This document shows, piece after piece, positions 21,128 through 33,837 of a stretch of DNA of 64,000 nt. The notes beneath the pieces were generated by a model. The model was not told the origin of the DNA and did no database searches. It saw nothing but the letters and a program-made list of their open reading frames with translations. The stretch is from Anodontia alba. Its lineage: Eukaryota > Mollusca > Bivalvia > Lucinida > Lucinidae. A program made the position numbers and the translations under genes. Where the stretch lies: contig OZ024831.1 of NCBI GenBank assembly GCA_964016985.1, forward strand, positions 85,764,095-85,828,094, in the 5' to 3' direction. Position 1 is the first letter of the stretch. The number at the start of each line of letters is the position of its first letter.

Positions 21128-21376
21128 GTAACTGGAACTTTGGCGCCCTCTATCATGAATATGCTCCTCGAGATGTCCAACGACACATTACTATGGTTAC
21201 AAGACGTGAAAGGGAAAGTCAGTGTAATAGATGGCGTCAAAAATAGACGAAAATTCCTGAAGAAACTGAGAGGTGCAAACTTATTTCTGAATTTTGTGCA
21301 GAACAGACTGGAAACAAGATTCTTTCTTCCAAACAGGAGTGGAAACAACCAGACAAATGCAATGAAAAGCACTTGA
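21128..21376 (+). CDS. Exon 4 (last) of the Thr-rich secreted protein (second copy of the duplicated module)
   Basis: Acceptor GATTATTTTTCAG ends at 21127. The frame is phase 0 and ends in TGA at 21374-21376, encoding 82 residues. It aligns with exon 3 without large gaps: IMNMLLEMSNDTLLW versus IMGTLERMSNDALAW, KKLRGANLFL versus KELRQAEILL, NRLETRFFLP versus NRLQTKFFLP. This gives a conserved pattern of IM, L, MSND, W, LR, NRL, T and FFLP. The four exons together are 2457 nucleotides, exactly 819 codons, which supports the model. No clear AATAAA was seen just after the stop. Confidence 0.8.
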   Translation, partial: VTGTLAPSIMNMLLEMSNDTLLWLQDVKGKVSVIDGVKNRRKFLKKLRGANLFLNFVQNRLETRFFLPNRSGNNQTNAMKST

Positions 21377-21724
21377 TAGAAAACAGTTGAAAGACGACAT
21401 GGGAGAAATGGTATTCGAGACAAACGGGATCTGCTCCTTTGTTCATCTGCACAGTCTGAGCAGGGCCATCCGTAAAATCACCGCCCATTGGTCAGTCTTG
21501 AAAAATCACGATTTGTATAGTCAAGGATGCAAGACTTCTTCAGGCGGATAGTGAAGAGTGTATCAGACTATCTGGATGCGCAAGCTGATGTCAGTCTGAA
21601 CTCAGTCTTTACTGCGCAAGCTTGTGCGAAAGCACAATGTACATTTTCGCAAGTTGCACCTCACGTGATCGTGGAAGTGAAATGCGTTTATCCATAACTA
21701 CATCTGGGCTGTGCCATGTGAAAA

Positions 21725-21910
21725 GGTGTCTTAAGGGGAAAGGGTACACTTTCAGGGGAGGCGACTGTCAGATCCTTTGCTTCGCTTCTGAAAAAGGGAT
21801 CTATTCTAAAAGGAAAGAATTTGCTCCTACGGGGAGCAAATTCTTTCCTGAGAGAGAAGACCCCTTTCAAGAAGGGGCTTGATGTGCAGGAAAGCAAATA
21901 GGAAGTTGCA
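21725..21910. mobile_element. Family G foldback element
   Basis: Arms GGGGAAAGGGTACACTTTCA, AAGGAAAGAATTTGCTCC and its complement GGAGCAAATTCTTTCCT, and CCCCTTTCAAGAAGGGG. The preceding 21400-21620 holds degraded D pieces. Confidence 0.7.
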
Positions 21911-21990
21911 AACTTTAAGGTTGTTTCTGTTGTACAGAATGCCAAAATATCATTATAGTGTATTGTGTCCCCTTAAGGGCATGTGCGAAA

Positions 21991-22277
21991 GGCTCAGATT
22001 AGTTTGCGCATCCGCATGGATGGATCGGAGTAGTTTGCGCATCCGCACAGGTGGATCAGATTACTTTGAGCATCCACACAGATGGATTTGATTAGTTTGC
22101 GCATCCACACAGATGGATCGGATTGGTTTACGCATCCGTACAGATGAATCGGATTAGTTTGCGCATCCGCACAGATTGATCGGATTAGTTTGCGCATCAG
22201 CATGGATTGATCGGATTAGTTTGCGTATCCGCACAGATAGATCGGATTAATTTACGCATCACGCAGATCGATCAGAC
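21991..22277 (+). repeat. 31-bp minisatellite, about 9 copies
   Basis: Unit GCGCATCCGCACAGATGGAT followed by CGGATTAGTTT, with a few substitutions per copy. It resembles one arm of a family D hairpin (GATCAGACTGCGC... type), so it may have grown from a D element. The repeated minus-strand frame is an artefact. Confidence 0.95.
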
Positions 22278-22334
22278 TATCTGCAGAAACAGATGAGGGT
22301 CTTTGTCTACTTTATACTACAGTATCAAAAATCT

Positions 22335-22735
22335 ACATGTATAAGTGGACAGCGAATACCTTGATCAGACTGCGCGCATGTGCAGATACGCCTTTGATTG
22401 TCGTGGTTTATATATGAATCCATCCTTTTATATATGAAAGCCATTAACCCAGCCAGCTATATCGGACTGTTATCGGTCGGACAGGAATCCTGTCGAGCCG
22501 GTAACGGTTCGATTTACCGGGTAACTTACGACTGTAATTTTACCGTATATACCCTAAGTATTCTGACACTTTAACTTTTTACCATACGTATCCTAAACTT
22601 TTATTAAGTTTATTTGACTGCTCGTAGATGTGTCTAAACTGCTTGGTGGGTGGCAAAGAGTGTAGACCCTGTCAGACGCCGCGTACTATTGTGTACTCTG
22701 ATCTTGGTCTACACTGTTTGCTCAGGCCTGTCTGT
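22335..22735. repeat. Family D, degraded family A and family E copies in series
   Basis: D fragment at 22340-22395. A decayed A-like foldback at 22445-22530 (GACTGTTATCGGTCGGACAG ... GTAACGGTTCG). An E hairpin at 22650-22725 with a changed centre. Confidence 0.6.
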
Positions 22736-22931
22736 TCGAATAGTTATGGTAAATATGGTACGCTCTATTTAATATACATGTACTTTTATATGACAAATAT
22801 AGATTTTCTTACATTTGTACCCGTTGTTTGTCTTCTTCATTGATACCGCCAGATGTCTACTCGTACGGAAAATAGTGTCGATAAACTTCACCAAAATCAC
22901 AAAACTGTAAAGAGTGGACCAACAGCGCTTT

Positions 22932-23038
22932 CCCAGTCAGCATTCTACGTAAATCTATATCGGGTCGTCATCGGCCCGTCAGGGTAGCTGACGGGCCGAT
23001 GACGGCCCGATGTAGATTTACGTAGAATGCTAGCTGGG
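22932..23038. mobile_element. Family A foldback MITE
   Basis: CCCAGTCAGCATTCTACGTA to TACGTAGAATGCTAGCTGGG, 107 bp, opposite orientation to 20693-20799. Confidence 0.95.
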
Positions 23039-23159
23039 TTTAGACTTAAATTATCGTTCTACTGGTCCCAAATCCATCAGGATCCGGTGCTGTTTGGACA
23101 TTACGTTAACACGTTCCATGTAAAATTAATACTTTTTAGCCACAGCTCTAAACAATTTT

Positions 23160-23295
23160 TAACCCCAAAATAGTGATAATTTCTGGTATCTCCACAAAAA
23201 CCTATATCGTGGGTATTCATTAGAAGCACCTCTGTAAGGCGCTCCTAATGAGAACCAACAATATGTTTTTTGAAAATATTAGTAAAAGTATTAAT
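23160..23295. repeat. Shared-core hairpin (GTACTCATTAGAA core)
   Basis: GTGGGTATTCATTAGAAGCA pairs with GCTCCTAATGAGAACCAAC. This is the same core as in families B and C but with different flanks. Confidence 0.7.
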
Positions 23296-23299
23296 CTTG

Positions 23300-26200
23300 A
23301 AACTCTTCGTATGTAGAGTTATGAAAATCAAGAGATTTTCACAATATAATATGGGAAATGAGAAAGATTTTAGTCATTAAGCAAAGGTGAGAAATTTATA
23401 CAATAGAAAGGTTGCACGAAGTAAAATACAAATCAATAAGATGGTTTAAAAAGTTATAATTTCTGAAAGTCCTCCTAATATTGTAAATCCTACATACCCT
23501 ACATTCCACTCCACTGAATATCCTCTGACTCTCTACTTTTGTGCGGAATTTGAATTAATTGCCTTCAGCACTTCTGCCGTTATGTTCCGGACAAGAAAAT
23601 TTAATAAAGGGAAATAATTCAAAAAGTTAGCCAGCTAGAGTTAAGTTTCTCGTATAATACATATCCTCCTTACGACCTGTATCGGTTTATGAAGTTTTAA
23701 CAAAATCCCTGAAAAGTTTTGGACAAAAGTGTGACGAACGGGCGTCCGCACTGACGGACGGACAGAAACCATTACCATATCCATCCCCCTATGCCTTAGG
23801 CACGGGAAAAAACAATCACGTCTTTTCTTGTCTAGATATCTAGTCGAATCCTATAAAATTACGTTCCTAGTGTTTTCTAGAATTTCAAGTAATTTCAGGA
23901 GTTTCAGGTAATTCAGGGATTTGACGATAAGCATGCGCTCAAAATTTTGCATGCTGAGCATGTCACTTGATGTTTTAACACATCATTTGCTCCCCGCCGC
24001 CCCCCTCCCCTATGAGATTGTTATCGAGACTGTTACTTATAGAGACTCTTTTCCAGTGATGACATCAAGATTAGGTCAAGACGACTACGATCGTGCCGTC
24101 ATATGCTTCCTCTAAGACACTGTCTCAGGAAAATGAATCTAGGTGCCTCGGTGTCCTGAACATGTTGCCTCTGGTTTACTATGACATTGCCGACCATTTC
24201 GAATATTTCGTTAGCTTAGTTTGGGTTCGATAATGAGAAATTTAGCAATATCTTGCCTGTATTGGATTGAACTTTCTGATACAGGTGCACCTTCTCACAC
24301 ATAATCATGATATGATATAGGCACAACTATTTTCACACTGCACTCCATTTAATCATCTTAGACGAAGCCTTATAAGATCTTAGCGTCTGTATGGAAGAAT
24401 ATACGTGCCTAGAAACGATGATAAATCTCATAAAACGGTTAATTTTGTCACATCCTTTGATTCAGCTGTCATTGTATGCATTTTAAAACATCTTTACAAC
24501 TTGATCTTACCGCGCATGCCAAAATCAAGTTTTGAAAATCAAAGAAAACCTTCTCTATTTAGATAACAATTTAATATCATTAATACCATTAATGATGTAC
24601 ATTGCGCGAGGGTGCTGTCATGAAATAAACAAGCTTAGCTTTTTAAAAAGCTTAGAAAGTCATCATTTGGAGTGACTGAATAATGCAGTGGCATATCACG
24701 GGGTTTGAAAGAGCTATAACCAAAGAACACTTCTTGCCATTTATCTCTGTTAAACGCAGATAATCGGAATGAAGTCGGTGATTTTGTAGGCTGTCAAAGG
24801 TATGTTTGTGTGCACTGGGTATTTAGACGCACTATAATTTGGGTAGTTCATGTTACCTCATCTAAATCGTCCATGAGTTCTTATCCCACATGACCAGCCC
24901 CAGTACCTACTGCAAAAATTACCAATTTTTTTTTTTTTCGTCGCTTATTATTATTATTATTTTTTTTTTTTTCGTAGATGCTTTTTTATTTAAATATGGA
25001 CAAAGTTTCGTTATAATTTCTTAACTTCGCAGTTATATCCTATGCAATAATTATGGTGGAATGACAGTTCTAAGGGCAGGCGTACAAACAAAAGCGACAT
25101 ATGTGCGACTTATGCTACAAGCACCTTATATTTCTTCAGATATAGGATTAAACGCACTGGATAAATATTATGAGGAACAAAGGGAAATTACTATTGTATG
25201 AGTGATGGCAGAGTCGTGAGTCTTTTACTCTGCTTTGATAGTATCTGGTATCTTGATTGAAACAGGCGTAGTTAAATATCCTTTTGTAGGTATGTTCCCG
25301 GATGGACAGATGAACGAAGTGTACCATAAATAAATTTAACCATGATCTTTAGTCTCTTTTTCAACATAAACGAGATTCGTACACGTTTTAGACAGACAAT
25401 AAAAAACATTCATCTGTATCATACATATCAAATACAAATTTCTAAGCCTGCCTCTGCTGTGTTCTCCAGTTATCATCTATCTAAAAGTGTTTGCTTTTTT
25501 TTCTCTCAATTTTCAGTGAGCAATGCTGTTTGGTCGCTGATTCAGCAATGCTTGTCACAATAAGCCATTAAAGACACATTTTTTTCCTTCTTTGGCTAGA
25601 CCCCGCCCCCTCGCCCCTTCATGATCACCCCCAATATACAGTCCTGATAACAGAGCGCACATCAAAGGCTTATCTTATCTAAGTGATTATGGAGTCATTA
25701 TAAGGCTGTTAAGTCTCCTTAGGTGGGGCCCTATAAGGGTTAATTCATAAAATTGAGCAGTATTTAATATGTTACTTTAGAACCAAATAAATTCATTTGC
25801 AAATTTTGCGTTTAATTTGTTGATTTTATTTGTTGATTTGTATTGTATCACTTTATTTTTTTTTTTAATTAAGTTTTGATAGTTTTTTTTTCGAAATACA
25901 AATGTTGTTTTTTCTTGCATTGTGTTTTTTAAAAAAAGTAGAAGTGAACTGAAATAGAAATATAAAATTGAAAATATTTATTTAATTTATTTTCTAAAGT
26001 AAATAAGAACACTGCACAAGTATTCCATTTCAGTAAAACAATACATTATGGAATATGTTCTTAAAAAGTTCTTAGACAATTTAGAATGTGTATTTTATGC
26101 CAAAAAGCTTCTCTTTTTCAATAAATACATAAATAACTAAATAAAATACTGTCTATTTTCCTAATTTTCTGTATTTGATCCAAAGAAACTGACAGCACGG
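23300..26200. other. AT-rich non-coding region, no gene supported
   Basis: Contains short simple tracts (poly-T near 24927 and 24958) and a stretch GACGGACGGACAGAAACC near 23752. No open frame looks coding and none of the main repeat families is present. Real exons without long open frames cannot be excluded. Confidence 0.4.
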
Positions 26201-26279
26201 AATTTAGACTGAATCAACAACATACGCTTGTCGCAGTAAACCTTTAAATGAAATATGACATCCTTGATTAACTACATGA

Positions 26280-27540
26280 TCGGTGTACACTGTGACCAGT
26301 CACATTATGGCTCCTATGAAATATGGTCATAATGATTGCGACAAACTGGTTATTGCATTTTTAAATTTCGAGTCTGTAGACTCGAAGTTTAAAACTATGC
26401 AATAACCAATACTAATTGCTGAAACAGCGACAAATGTAGATTATTATGAATCGACTGACGCGGTTGCGATAGAGACCAAGACTTTCCTTAACATCATCTT
26501 GTTTATTGCATTTCATTACATTAATGGGTCTATTTAAGACATACGCCCATGTTCTCCCATAGTACACAATAAAAACAGAGGTATGTAAGAGGTATACTTT
26601 ATTATGCGGATTTCAAATTTTTAAACAGTTTTTTAAGGGGCTGTTTACGGTTTAGTAACATTTTTACTGTATAAAAATGACTTAATGTGCTTAACAATTC
26701 CTATTCCCCATATTTTATAGTGCAAGAGCATGACTTACATAGCTCCAAATAATAGGGTTGTCGACAAAGATATTTTTTCTCCACCAAGAAATCAGGAAAA
26801 CATATCAGTATCTCTAGCTTATCTAGATATATGCCTGAAAAGTTTACATTTCACATGTGCAGGTTAAGTAGGTTGTCATGCCGTGTCTACCGAAGACGCG
26901 GAAGCGTCCGCGGAAACCGCTGGACGATAAGTCTTGTCACAATAATCATAATGGTCATACCTTACTAACACCGTTAACCTAATTAAGCCTGGCGTCCTTT
27001 TTGGGGGACATAGGCAAACAGTGCAGAGCCAAATGTGGCGTCTGACTAGGATCTTCACCGTTTGCTTACAGGATTTTCAATTACAAATAGAAAAAAAAAA
27101 AACAAAAAAACCTTACACCTCTTAAAATACAAATGGACTCACCCAATGTATAAGGATAGGAAAATCCATGTGGCTTATTTGGGTTAATGCAACGGACGAA
27201 GGCATACCCGGATTATGCACTTACCCAAGGGTATCATATTTCATTTAATGGCTTATTGCGTCAACCCATAGTAACCCTTAGACCCCAATTCTATTTTGAT
27301 GTTGTGGTAATTATAGGTATGTTTCCCCAACAGACGTAAACGGCTTAATTAACTTCCTGTATTAAAACAAGGCGACAAATTGGTTGTTGATTAATTTTTA
27401 ATTTCTCACATCATGACAGCTCGAAATTTGAGACTAATCAGCTGCTTTAGACTAATCAACAACATGTTTTTTGCTGAAACAGCGACAAAGATAGGTTGTT
27501 GCGAATTCGATGCTGCGATCGCTTTACGTTAACGAGCTTA
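26280..27540. repeat. Two related foldback elements (family Q) and a family E copy
   Basis: At 26335-26480, GGTTATTGCATTTTTAAATT pairs with AAACTATGCAATAACC, followed by GCTGAAACAGCGACAAA. At 27370-27520 a decayed relative has GGTTGTTGATTAATTTTTAA and the same GCTGAAACAGCGACAAA. A degraded E copy sits at 27010-27065. Nothing coding is seen. Confidence 0.6.
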
Positions 27541-27549
27541 TGAAATATG

Positions 27550-28880
27550 TACCTAGGCCGGGGTCCCAAATCTGTATATTGCTCGTCTAAATTTCATTTT
27601 CATAGTACTAAGCGTATAATCGTAATTTTCACTCTTATTTAACAGAACACGTATCAACATTTGTTTGACCGGCTGCCAGTTCAAAATCGAGGACATAAAT
27701 CTGTAAAGGCGGTCCGAAGTATGACTTCACGTTATCGATATTCTGTGAGATTTTTTTTTTCTCGCATGATTTTTTGATTGTTTAAATGATCAGTTTCTGC
27801 TCAATTTTAATGATCTGTATTATTTCTTAAGTTAATTTTAGCATTCCCAAATTTGTTCGAAAGTACGGGAATCCAATATATACTCGTATATATCCTGCGG
27901 TGGACAGAATTTGCTTTAGAACCTTTTAATGTTATTGTTTTCATTCGGGCTACTGACCACGTGATTACAATGTTATGCCACGTGACCAAAATTGTGGATG
28001 ACAAAAACATTTCCGGTTCCATTGATACCAGTTGATTCAAGCCGAATTTTAAATGGATAATAAATTCCTGTTGGTTAATATTTAATCGTAAATTTTATTT
28101 AGTGTTTTTAAATACAGCTTTAAGAAGCAAACTGACTGCTTTTCCTAAGACAATACAACTGTTTCAATGATATTTTTCTGACATCAGCAGGCCCGCGCAT
28201 GACCGTAATAATTCTTTATGATGACGTTTTTACGCCTAGTTTTAAATAGTATATAATCAAAATATATGTTAATATTTGTAATTATGACTTTTAAATGATG
28301 ACTCGATGAGAATGTCTTCTGAAAAGAAACATTTGATTACTGAAACTACTTTATTTTCCTGAAAAACAAAACAAACAAACAAACAAAAAAAAATAAAAAA
28401 AAAATCAGCAATTACTGTCCAATAAACAACAACTTTCTGCCATCCAATAGGAACGCGGCTAGAACTTACAATGCTTTAAATACAGAGATTTCCGAACGAT
28501 GTTTATTGTGTGACGTATTACTTAAAAAGATCTATAGATTCAACTTATATTTTCTATTTCTTTCCATGTTTATAATAAGGGAGATGTCAGTTGTTCTAAT
28601 TTGCCACAAAGTAAACGGAAAATCTAGAAAATATGAGTGATACATCAGGTTGGTATTACCTCTCTCTCACTTGAGTATATTTGCCAAAAGCTGTCTTCTA
28701 ATGACCATGCATGGCCAATAAGTAGGACATATTTGGTGTCGTAAATTGTCATATGAATCACATCTGATCGTCTTAAACTGATTTTTTTTGTTCAATACTG
28801 TTGTCTAATGACATGAATTGGTGTCGTATGTAGATGAAATTGTGGTGAAGTCCGTTATATATATAATATGTACAACCCTT
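27550..28880. other. Non-coding stretch, no feature recognised
   Basis: AT-rich, with an A-rich run at 28366-28406. No repeat family match and no credible reading frame. Confidence 0.4.
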
Positions 28881-28969
28881 TTTACAAATATGGTGATAAC
28901 AAATTTAAACCGGTTTCAAAAAGCATCATTTTTAACATATTTGGCATTGTGAAGTTACTAAAATCTGGA

Positions 28970-30470
28970 CTTGAAGCATAGTTTTTGATTCTTGATACTG
29001 CAATCAAATATGTTCCCCGGCGTTTGTGGACTGAGACTAATGAAATGGGTTCGTCTGTATTTTTCCGTCCGTCCGCTATTCTGTTCCTCCATAAATACGA
29101 CATTGTGGACTCCCAAATTCTTATGCCCTTAGATACATTTTAATGATAATTGATAGAAATATCGCGTGTGTCAAGTAGGCTTGTCGCGTAAAGAACTGGC
29201 AGCTCTTATTTTCATTTTTATTATCTCCCTTTCTAATAATTAGTCAATTATGTTACAATCTCTTGAAATCATATACCGCTGGATATATTCTGACGACATT
29301 CGATAAAAATTCAATAAAAATGATAATTGGTGGAAATGTGGACTCACTCACGTATATGTGTCAGGTAAAGAGAAGATTCCTGCTTCTCGGTTTTTTTATT
29401 ATGATCTCTTTTCTAATAATTGACTAATAAACCTTGTGAGCTTCATAAGTTCTATGTCCCTTGATATATTTGATGATATTTGGTAGACATATCGACTTAG
29501 TCGTGTAACTGTTTCGCCTAAATAACCGCTCTCGCTTCCTGATCTTTAGCTCACTTGAGCCTTTAGGCTCATAGGTGAGCTTATATTATAAGCAGGGGGA
29601 AGCGAAACATTGTTCACCATATCTGTGTCACATGACAAAGATGCATGCATGCCCATATGTGGTAAAGAATTCTTTAAATATCTTCTTCTTTGGAACCAAA
29701 GGGCCAAGATGTCACTCGTCTTAAATAGACTCGTTTGGGGATTTATTAATCTTCTTGTGTGAAACAAGAAGACTTAAAACTTTGATATTTGGTATTTAAT
29801 TTTATCTAGTGGACATTTACCAAGATTGTTCAAATTATAGCCCTTGGGCAAATAATGATCCCGCCCCAGGGGCCACTTTTTTCCATAGACTCATATGCGG
29901 AAAAACTTTAAAAATCTACTTGTGCGAAACTAGAAGGCATAGACTCTTGATATTTGGGGTGTCACTTTATCAAAAGCCATATTATATGTGAAGTTTCTGT
30001 TCCGCGAAATTAATCAACGCTAAATTCCACACCAAGTTACTGTAGGGTACAGAGACCAAAGGTTTTTTTCAAAACCGGCTACCATACCGATATGTTTCAT
30101 TCTTTAAAAATGTTACCATAAGCTTGCTCAAAACAAATAGTCTCAGGTGAGCTACAGGACCACTGATCCTCAGATTTATCTTTCCTTCGAATATTTGGTC
30201 ATCAAACATTGAGCGCTCTATAACATCTATATTCAACGGTGCTTGATGAAAACGTGAAAACGTAGTCTGGATCAAGTAAATGTGTCACATAAAGGAATGC
30301 CAGCTCTCACTTCATTGATTGCTTTCATTACATCCCCTTCTAATATTTGGTCGCAACTCGTTGTGCGTCCATAATTCCCATGCCTCTGGATATATCTTGA
30401 TGTTACTTGATATAAATGTTCGACGGACGATGTGAAGGAATTTCAACTCTCTCTTCCATATATTTTGAAA
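28970..30470. repeat. Degenerate ~200-bp repeat units with an inserted different unit
   Basis: Blocks recur with drift: TTATCTCCCTTTCTAATAAT / ATGATCTCTTTTCTAATAAT / TTACATCCCCTTCTAATATT, each followed by a CTTGAT or TCTGGATATATT phrase. The 29545-30150 part instead resembles the array at 34430-36170 (AGATTGTTCAAATTATAGCC, CCAAGTTACTGTAGGGTACA). No credible gene. Confidence 0.7.
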
Positions 30471-30700
30471 TTTCCTGATTTAATATTAGATATTATAAGT
30501 ACGAGGAAATCCAGGAAATGCCACAATCACAAACACAGCCCTCCAAAGGAACCAAATAAGGTTTCAATGACACGAAACGACACCACAGAACAATACATCA
30601 ACTGAACTAAAACAGAATATACAAGACGCAGAAGAACTGCAACAGAAATACCTCCTTGGAACGAACGATCAACAATAAAACTATTTGGGAACATTAAAAG
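30470..30700. repeat. Dispersed repeat shared with 32755-32960
   Basis: Both stretches begin with a GCCACAATCACAA phrase followed by CAGCCC and an A-rich purine stretch. They are moderately similar. Family unknown. Confidence 0.45.
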
Positions 30701-30809
30701 TTATGCACTTCATAACCGAAGATGATCATACGAATCCATGGTTTTGCTCAAGTAGAATTCAAGTAATTGAGTTATGGCACTTTGCCTGTCTGTCTACATC
30801 CACCAATAC

Positions 30810-30866
30810 AAAAAAACAAAAAACAAAAACAAACAAACAAAAAAAAAAAAAAAAAAAAAAAAAAAT
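30810..30866 (+). repeat. A-rich simple repeat
   Basis: AAAAACAAAAAC units passing into about 25 A. The frames across it are Lys-rich artefacts. Confidence 0.95.
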
Positions 30867-30869
30867 TAT

Positions 30870-32340
30870 CGATACATGTACACACTTGGGTCCTAAATTA
30901 CTCATCTAAATATCACTTTGGTAGTACTCATCCTATCACAATGGCATTTCAGCATTTGTTTAATAGAAAACAAAACTTTTCTGTCAATGGTATAAAGTCT
31001 TGAAACATTTTATCACGTGACACATTTTTTACTTGCGATATATCGACATCCTGATATAGTTAATCCCATCAAATTCAGTGAAACACTTTTAAAATGTTCA
31101 AAAGATATGTCCCGGACGGACATGGGTTTTGTATCAAAGGCTAATCTAGAAATATTGCATTACAAGACTACTTTTATTTTCATTTCGGTACATTATCACC
31201 GTATTCGGTGCAGTTCCATTAAATTTGATGACCCTGTCCCAACCAGTATTTTAGGACTGAGCCAAATACATTCGGCATTAAATTAGTATTATATGGTCAG
31301 GGCACATATTGAATGTCAAGGTCAGTCCATACTTATGAAGACGGGCCATGTAGAAAGCATACGCGTCATGTGAAGCAGTGTTGCCCCCTCTCCCCCACCC
31401 CCTCCCCCCACATACAGAACTCCCATATCACATGTATCTGCATTTTCCTGAGAAAATGACATTGAACTCATTCGTTTTTCTGCGATATATTTTATATTGC
31501 TACGATCAAATATATCGTTCTCCGGCAAGGCGAACCATTCAGTCCTATGTTATTATATACAACAGCTTTTGGTTCTTTACAATTACATTTTCAATACAAT
31601 ATTCGATAAGGAAATAGCAACTTAGGGTTCATACCTTTTATTCTTTAAGGAAAATGCAGATATATGTGATTTTATGTTTGTGGTAAATGTGTTAAAATCA
31701 CATCTAGGTTTTAAAAGCTCTTGGAAGCTGCAACAGAGTTCACAATCAACTCAAAATCGATCCAAAGATATCTAAAACACTTGTGTAAATGCCCGCTAAA
31801 TTTGGCATTATATTTATTGGCTCAAAACCATTCAAATTTTTTTTTCGAACTTAAATACTCAAGGGAAAGAACATTTAGTACCTCAGCAACACAAATGGTA
31901 ATTTGTCATCTACTATAAATCATTTCAGTCTGCATATCTAAAATATGTATTTCAGACATTATTTTCATGCTTTAAAGGTCTCCTTTGTGGGTTATGCGTA
32001 CAGCCACAAAAGTAGTGACCAAAATCTGATAAAGGCGCATTTAGAAGCTATATTTGTGTATTTTAAAATTATCTCCCCTGCACAGTTAAGCCACTGATGC
32101 AGACCTGGCAACCCGGCATAACAGGCGCAGTTATAATGTTACTATTCGAAAATAAACAAAAACTGCTGTTATACGGTCAGTACTAAAAAAACAGTTTCCG
32201 GGTCGCCTGGATCCCAGCCTACCCAAGTCCCTCATAATTATAGTAAAAAGCAGTGATGTTTCGGGGCATATGTTATTAGGCGGATTTTCTAGAATTCTGC
32301 TATGTTTAAACAGCTTTTCAATGTCTTGGTTACACTTTAA
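30870..32340. other. Non-coding stretch, no feature recognised
   Basis: Several short open frames but no protein-like conservation, repeat structure or splice signals that could be supported. Confidence 0.4.
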
Positions 32341-32448
32341 CAACCCTTTTAGTGCATAAACGTATGTCTTGGTTACACGCTAACAACTCTTTTACTGCAT
32401 GACGCGTGTCTTGGTTACACTCTAACACCCCTTTTACTGCATAAATGT
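32341..32448 (+). repeat. 43-bp tandem repeat, about 2.5 copies
   Basis: TGTCTTGGTTACAC followed by an AACAACCCTTTTA/AACACCCCTTTTA half and TGCATAAA, repeated with few changes. Confidence 0.85.
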
Positions 32449-32459
32449 GTCTACGTGCG

Positions 32460-33560
32460 CTGAATCGCCACTATCTCGTAAAGATAAATATTTTTCGTGT
32501 TTTTCCACAACACGTGTTTTTGAGAAGTAAGAAAACATCAATCTTTGATTGAAGAAAAAAGGCTTATCCAGAGCTATAGGTAACGTATTAAGTCGGCGCG
32601 TCTCCTTATGTAAGGAGTTTATTAGCTAAGAGTCAACCATTTCATTAAACAGCAGCTCTGATTGGTTTTGGCAGACACCTACTTCTCTGATCACAACTAT
32701 ACTTACTATACCAGATTCAGCCATACTGTCTATTCAAAAAATGTATGAGAAAAGTCCAAGGAGTGCCACAATCACAAGCCTCAGCCCTTCCTAGACACCA
32801 AGAGGAAGAGGAAACAGACAAAACCAAACAAGCGGAACTCGAACAAACGTACGAAAAGCACTAAGATTAGCTCTCTCTTTCCCAAGCGAGGTAATCGCAA
32901 TGCTAAAAGGACTGAAAAATACAAGAACAAAATAACAGAAGGCAAGACTTAAAACAAACCGCCTCGTAGAATAAAACACGAATAATTTGTACCTTGTAGG
33001 CCATAATCAGCAGTCACAAAAGAATGAGTTATTTTTTATACTTTTGCTTGTATCAGTTCCCGAGTTTAATTATTTACTTTGCTAAAGTACAATTTTCATG
33101 TTACTATATTTATAACTAAAGCCGTCAACGACAATTACTCGACAAAATTTATTTCCCTGAAGGAAAGACGTAAACCGTGTATTTTCGAACTCTGTTCTCT
33201 CAACTTCATAAATTTGTCATTTTTCTTTACAAAATTGCTTTATTAAAATAGCGCTGTACAACATATAGATTGTTTTGTATTTCTGGCAATGCAAACTCTG
33301 AATAAACCAATTCAATTTTATTTATAATAATTGTTCTATATGGCAGTATCAGGTTTTAGTTTAAACAAAATCTAGTTCAGCATACCGTAAACGCATTAAA
33401 TACAATAAATGATGATCATCAATCAATTACGTAACAGTGTCAATGAAAAAGACACAGAAATACTCGTAAGTCAACAAACAATATTAAATTTTGGCCTAAA
33501 TATAAATTTAAAACACTCCTCTTCAGTCTGAAATAACATTAACATATTAGGGATAGGTGG
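32460..33560. other. Non-coding stretch with one dispersed repeat
   Basis: 32755-32960 is the relative of 30470-30700. The rest shows nothing recognisable. Confidence 0.4.
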
Positions 33561-33567
33561 ATAAACA

Positions 33568-33641
33568 TTTCCTAGAGTGCATTTGTGATTTCAGTTTGGT
33601 ACTCTCTCTCTTTCCTAGAGTGCATTTGTGATTTCAGTTTG

Positions 33642-33690
<49 letters not shown>
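33568..33690 (+). repeat. 43-bp direct duplication followed by (CT)n
   Basis: TTTCCTAGAGTGCATTTGTG with ATTTCAGTTTGGTACTCTC occurs twice in tandem (from 33569 and 33611). The second copy runs into about 24 CT units. Confidence 0.95.
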
Positions 33691-33692
<2 letters not shown>

Positions 33693-33837
33693 ACGGTGCT
33701 CACCAATTAATATCTGCATTCTCTCTTTGTCTGATTTAGGAGATTTTGGTCTCTAGTGTTCAGCATGGTTGCCTATAATCCGATGAATGTTTACTGCTGA
33801 TGATGCGAGTCTTTGCAACCATTGTCACAAATCTTGA

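Noticed and set aside
21994..22203. Cys/Asp-rich repeat protein on the minus strand
   Set aside because: Translation of a 31-bp minisatellite; no start or splice support.
21991..22277. CRISPR-like array
   Set aside because: Head-to-tail minisatellite with no spacers; the genome is eukaryotic.
30685..31003. Lys-rich small proteins
   Set aside because: Generated by an A-rich simple repeat.
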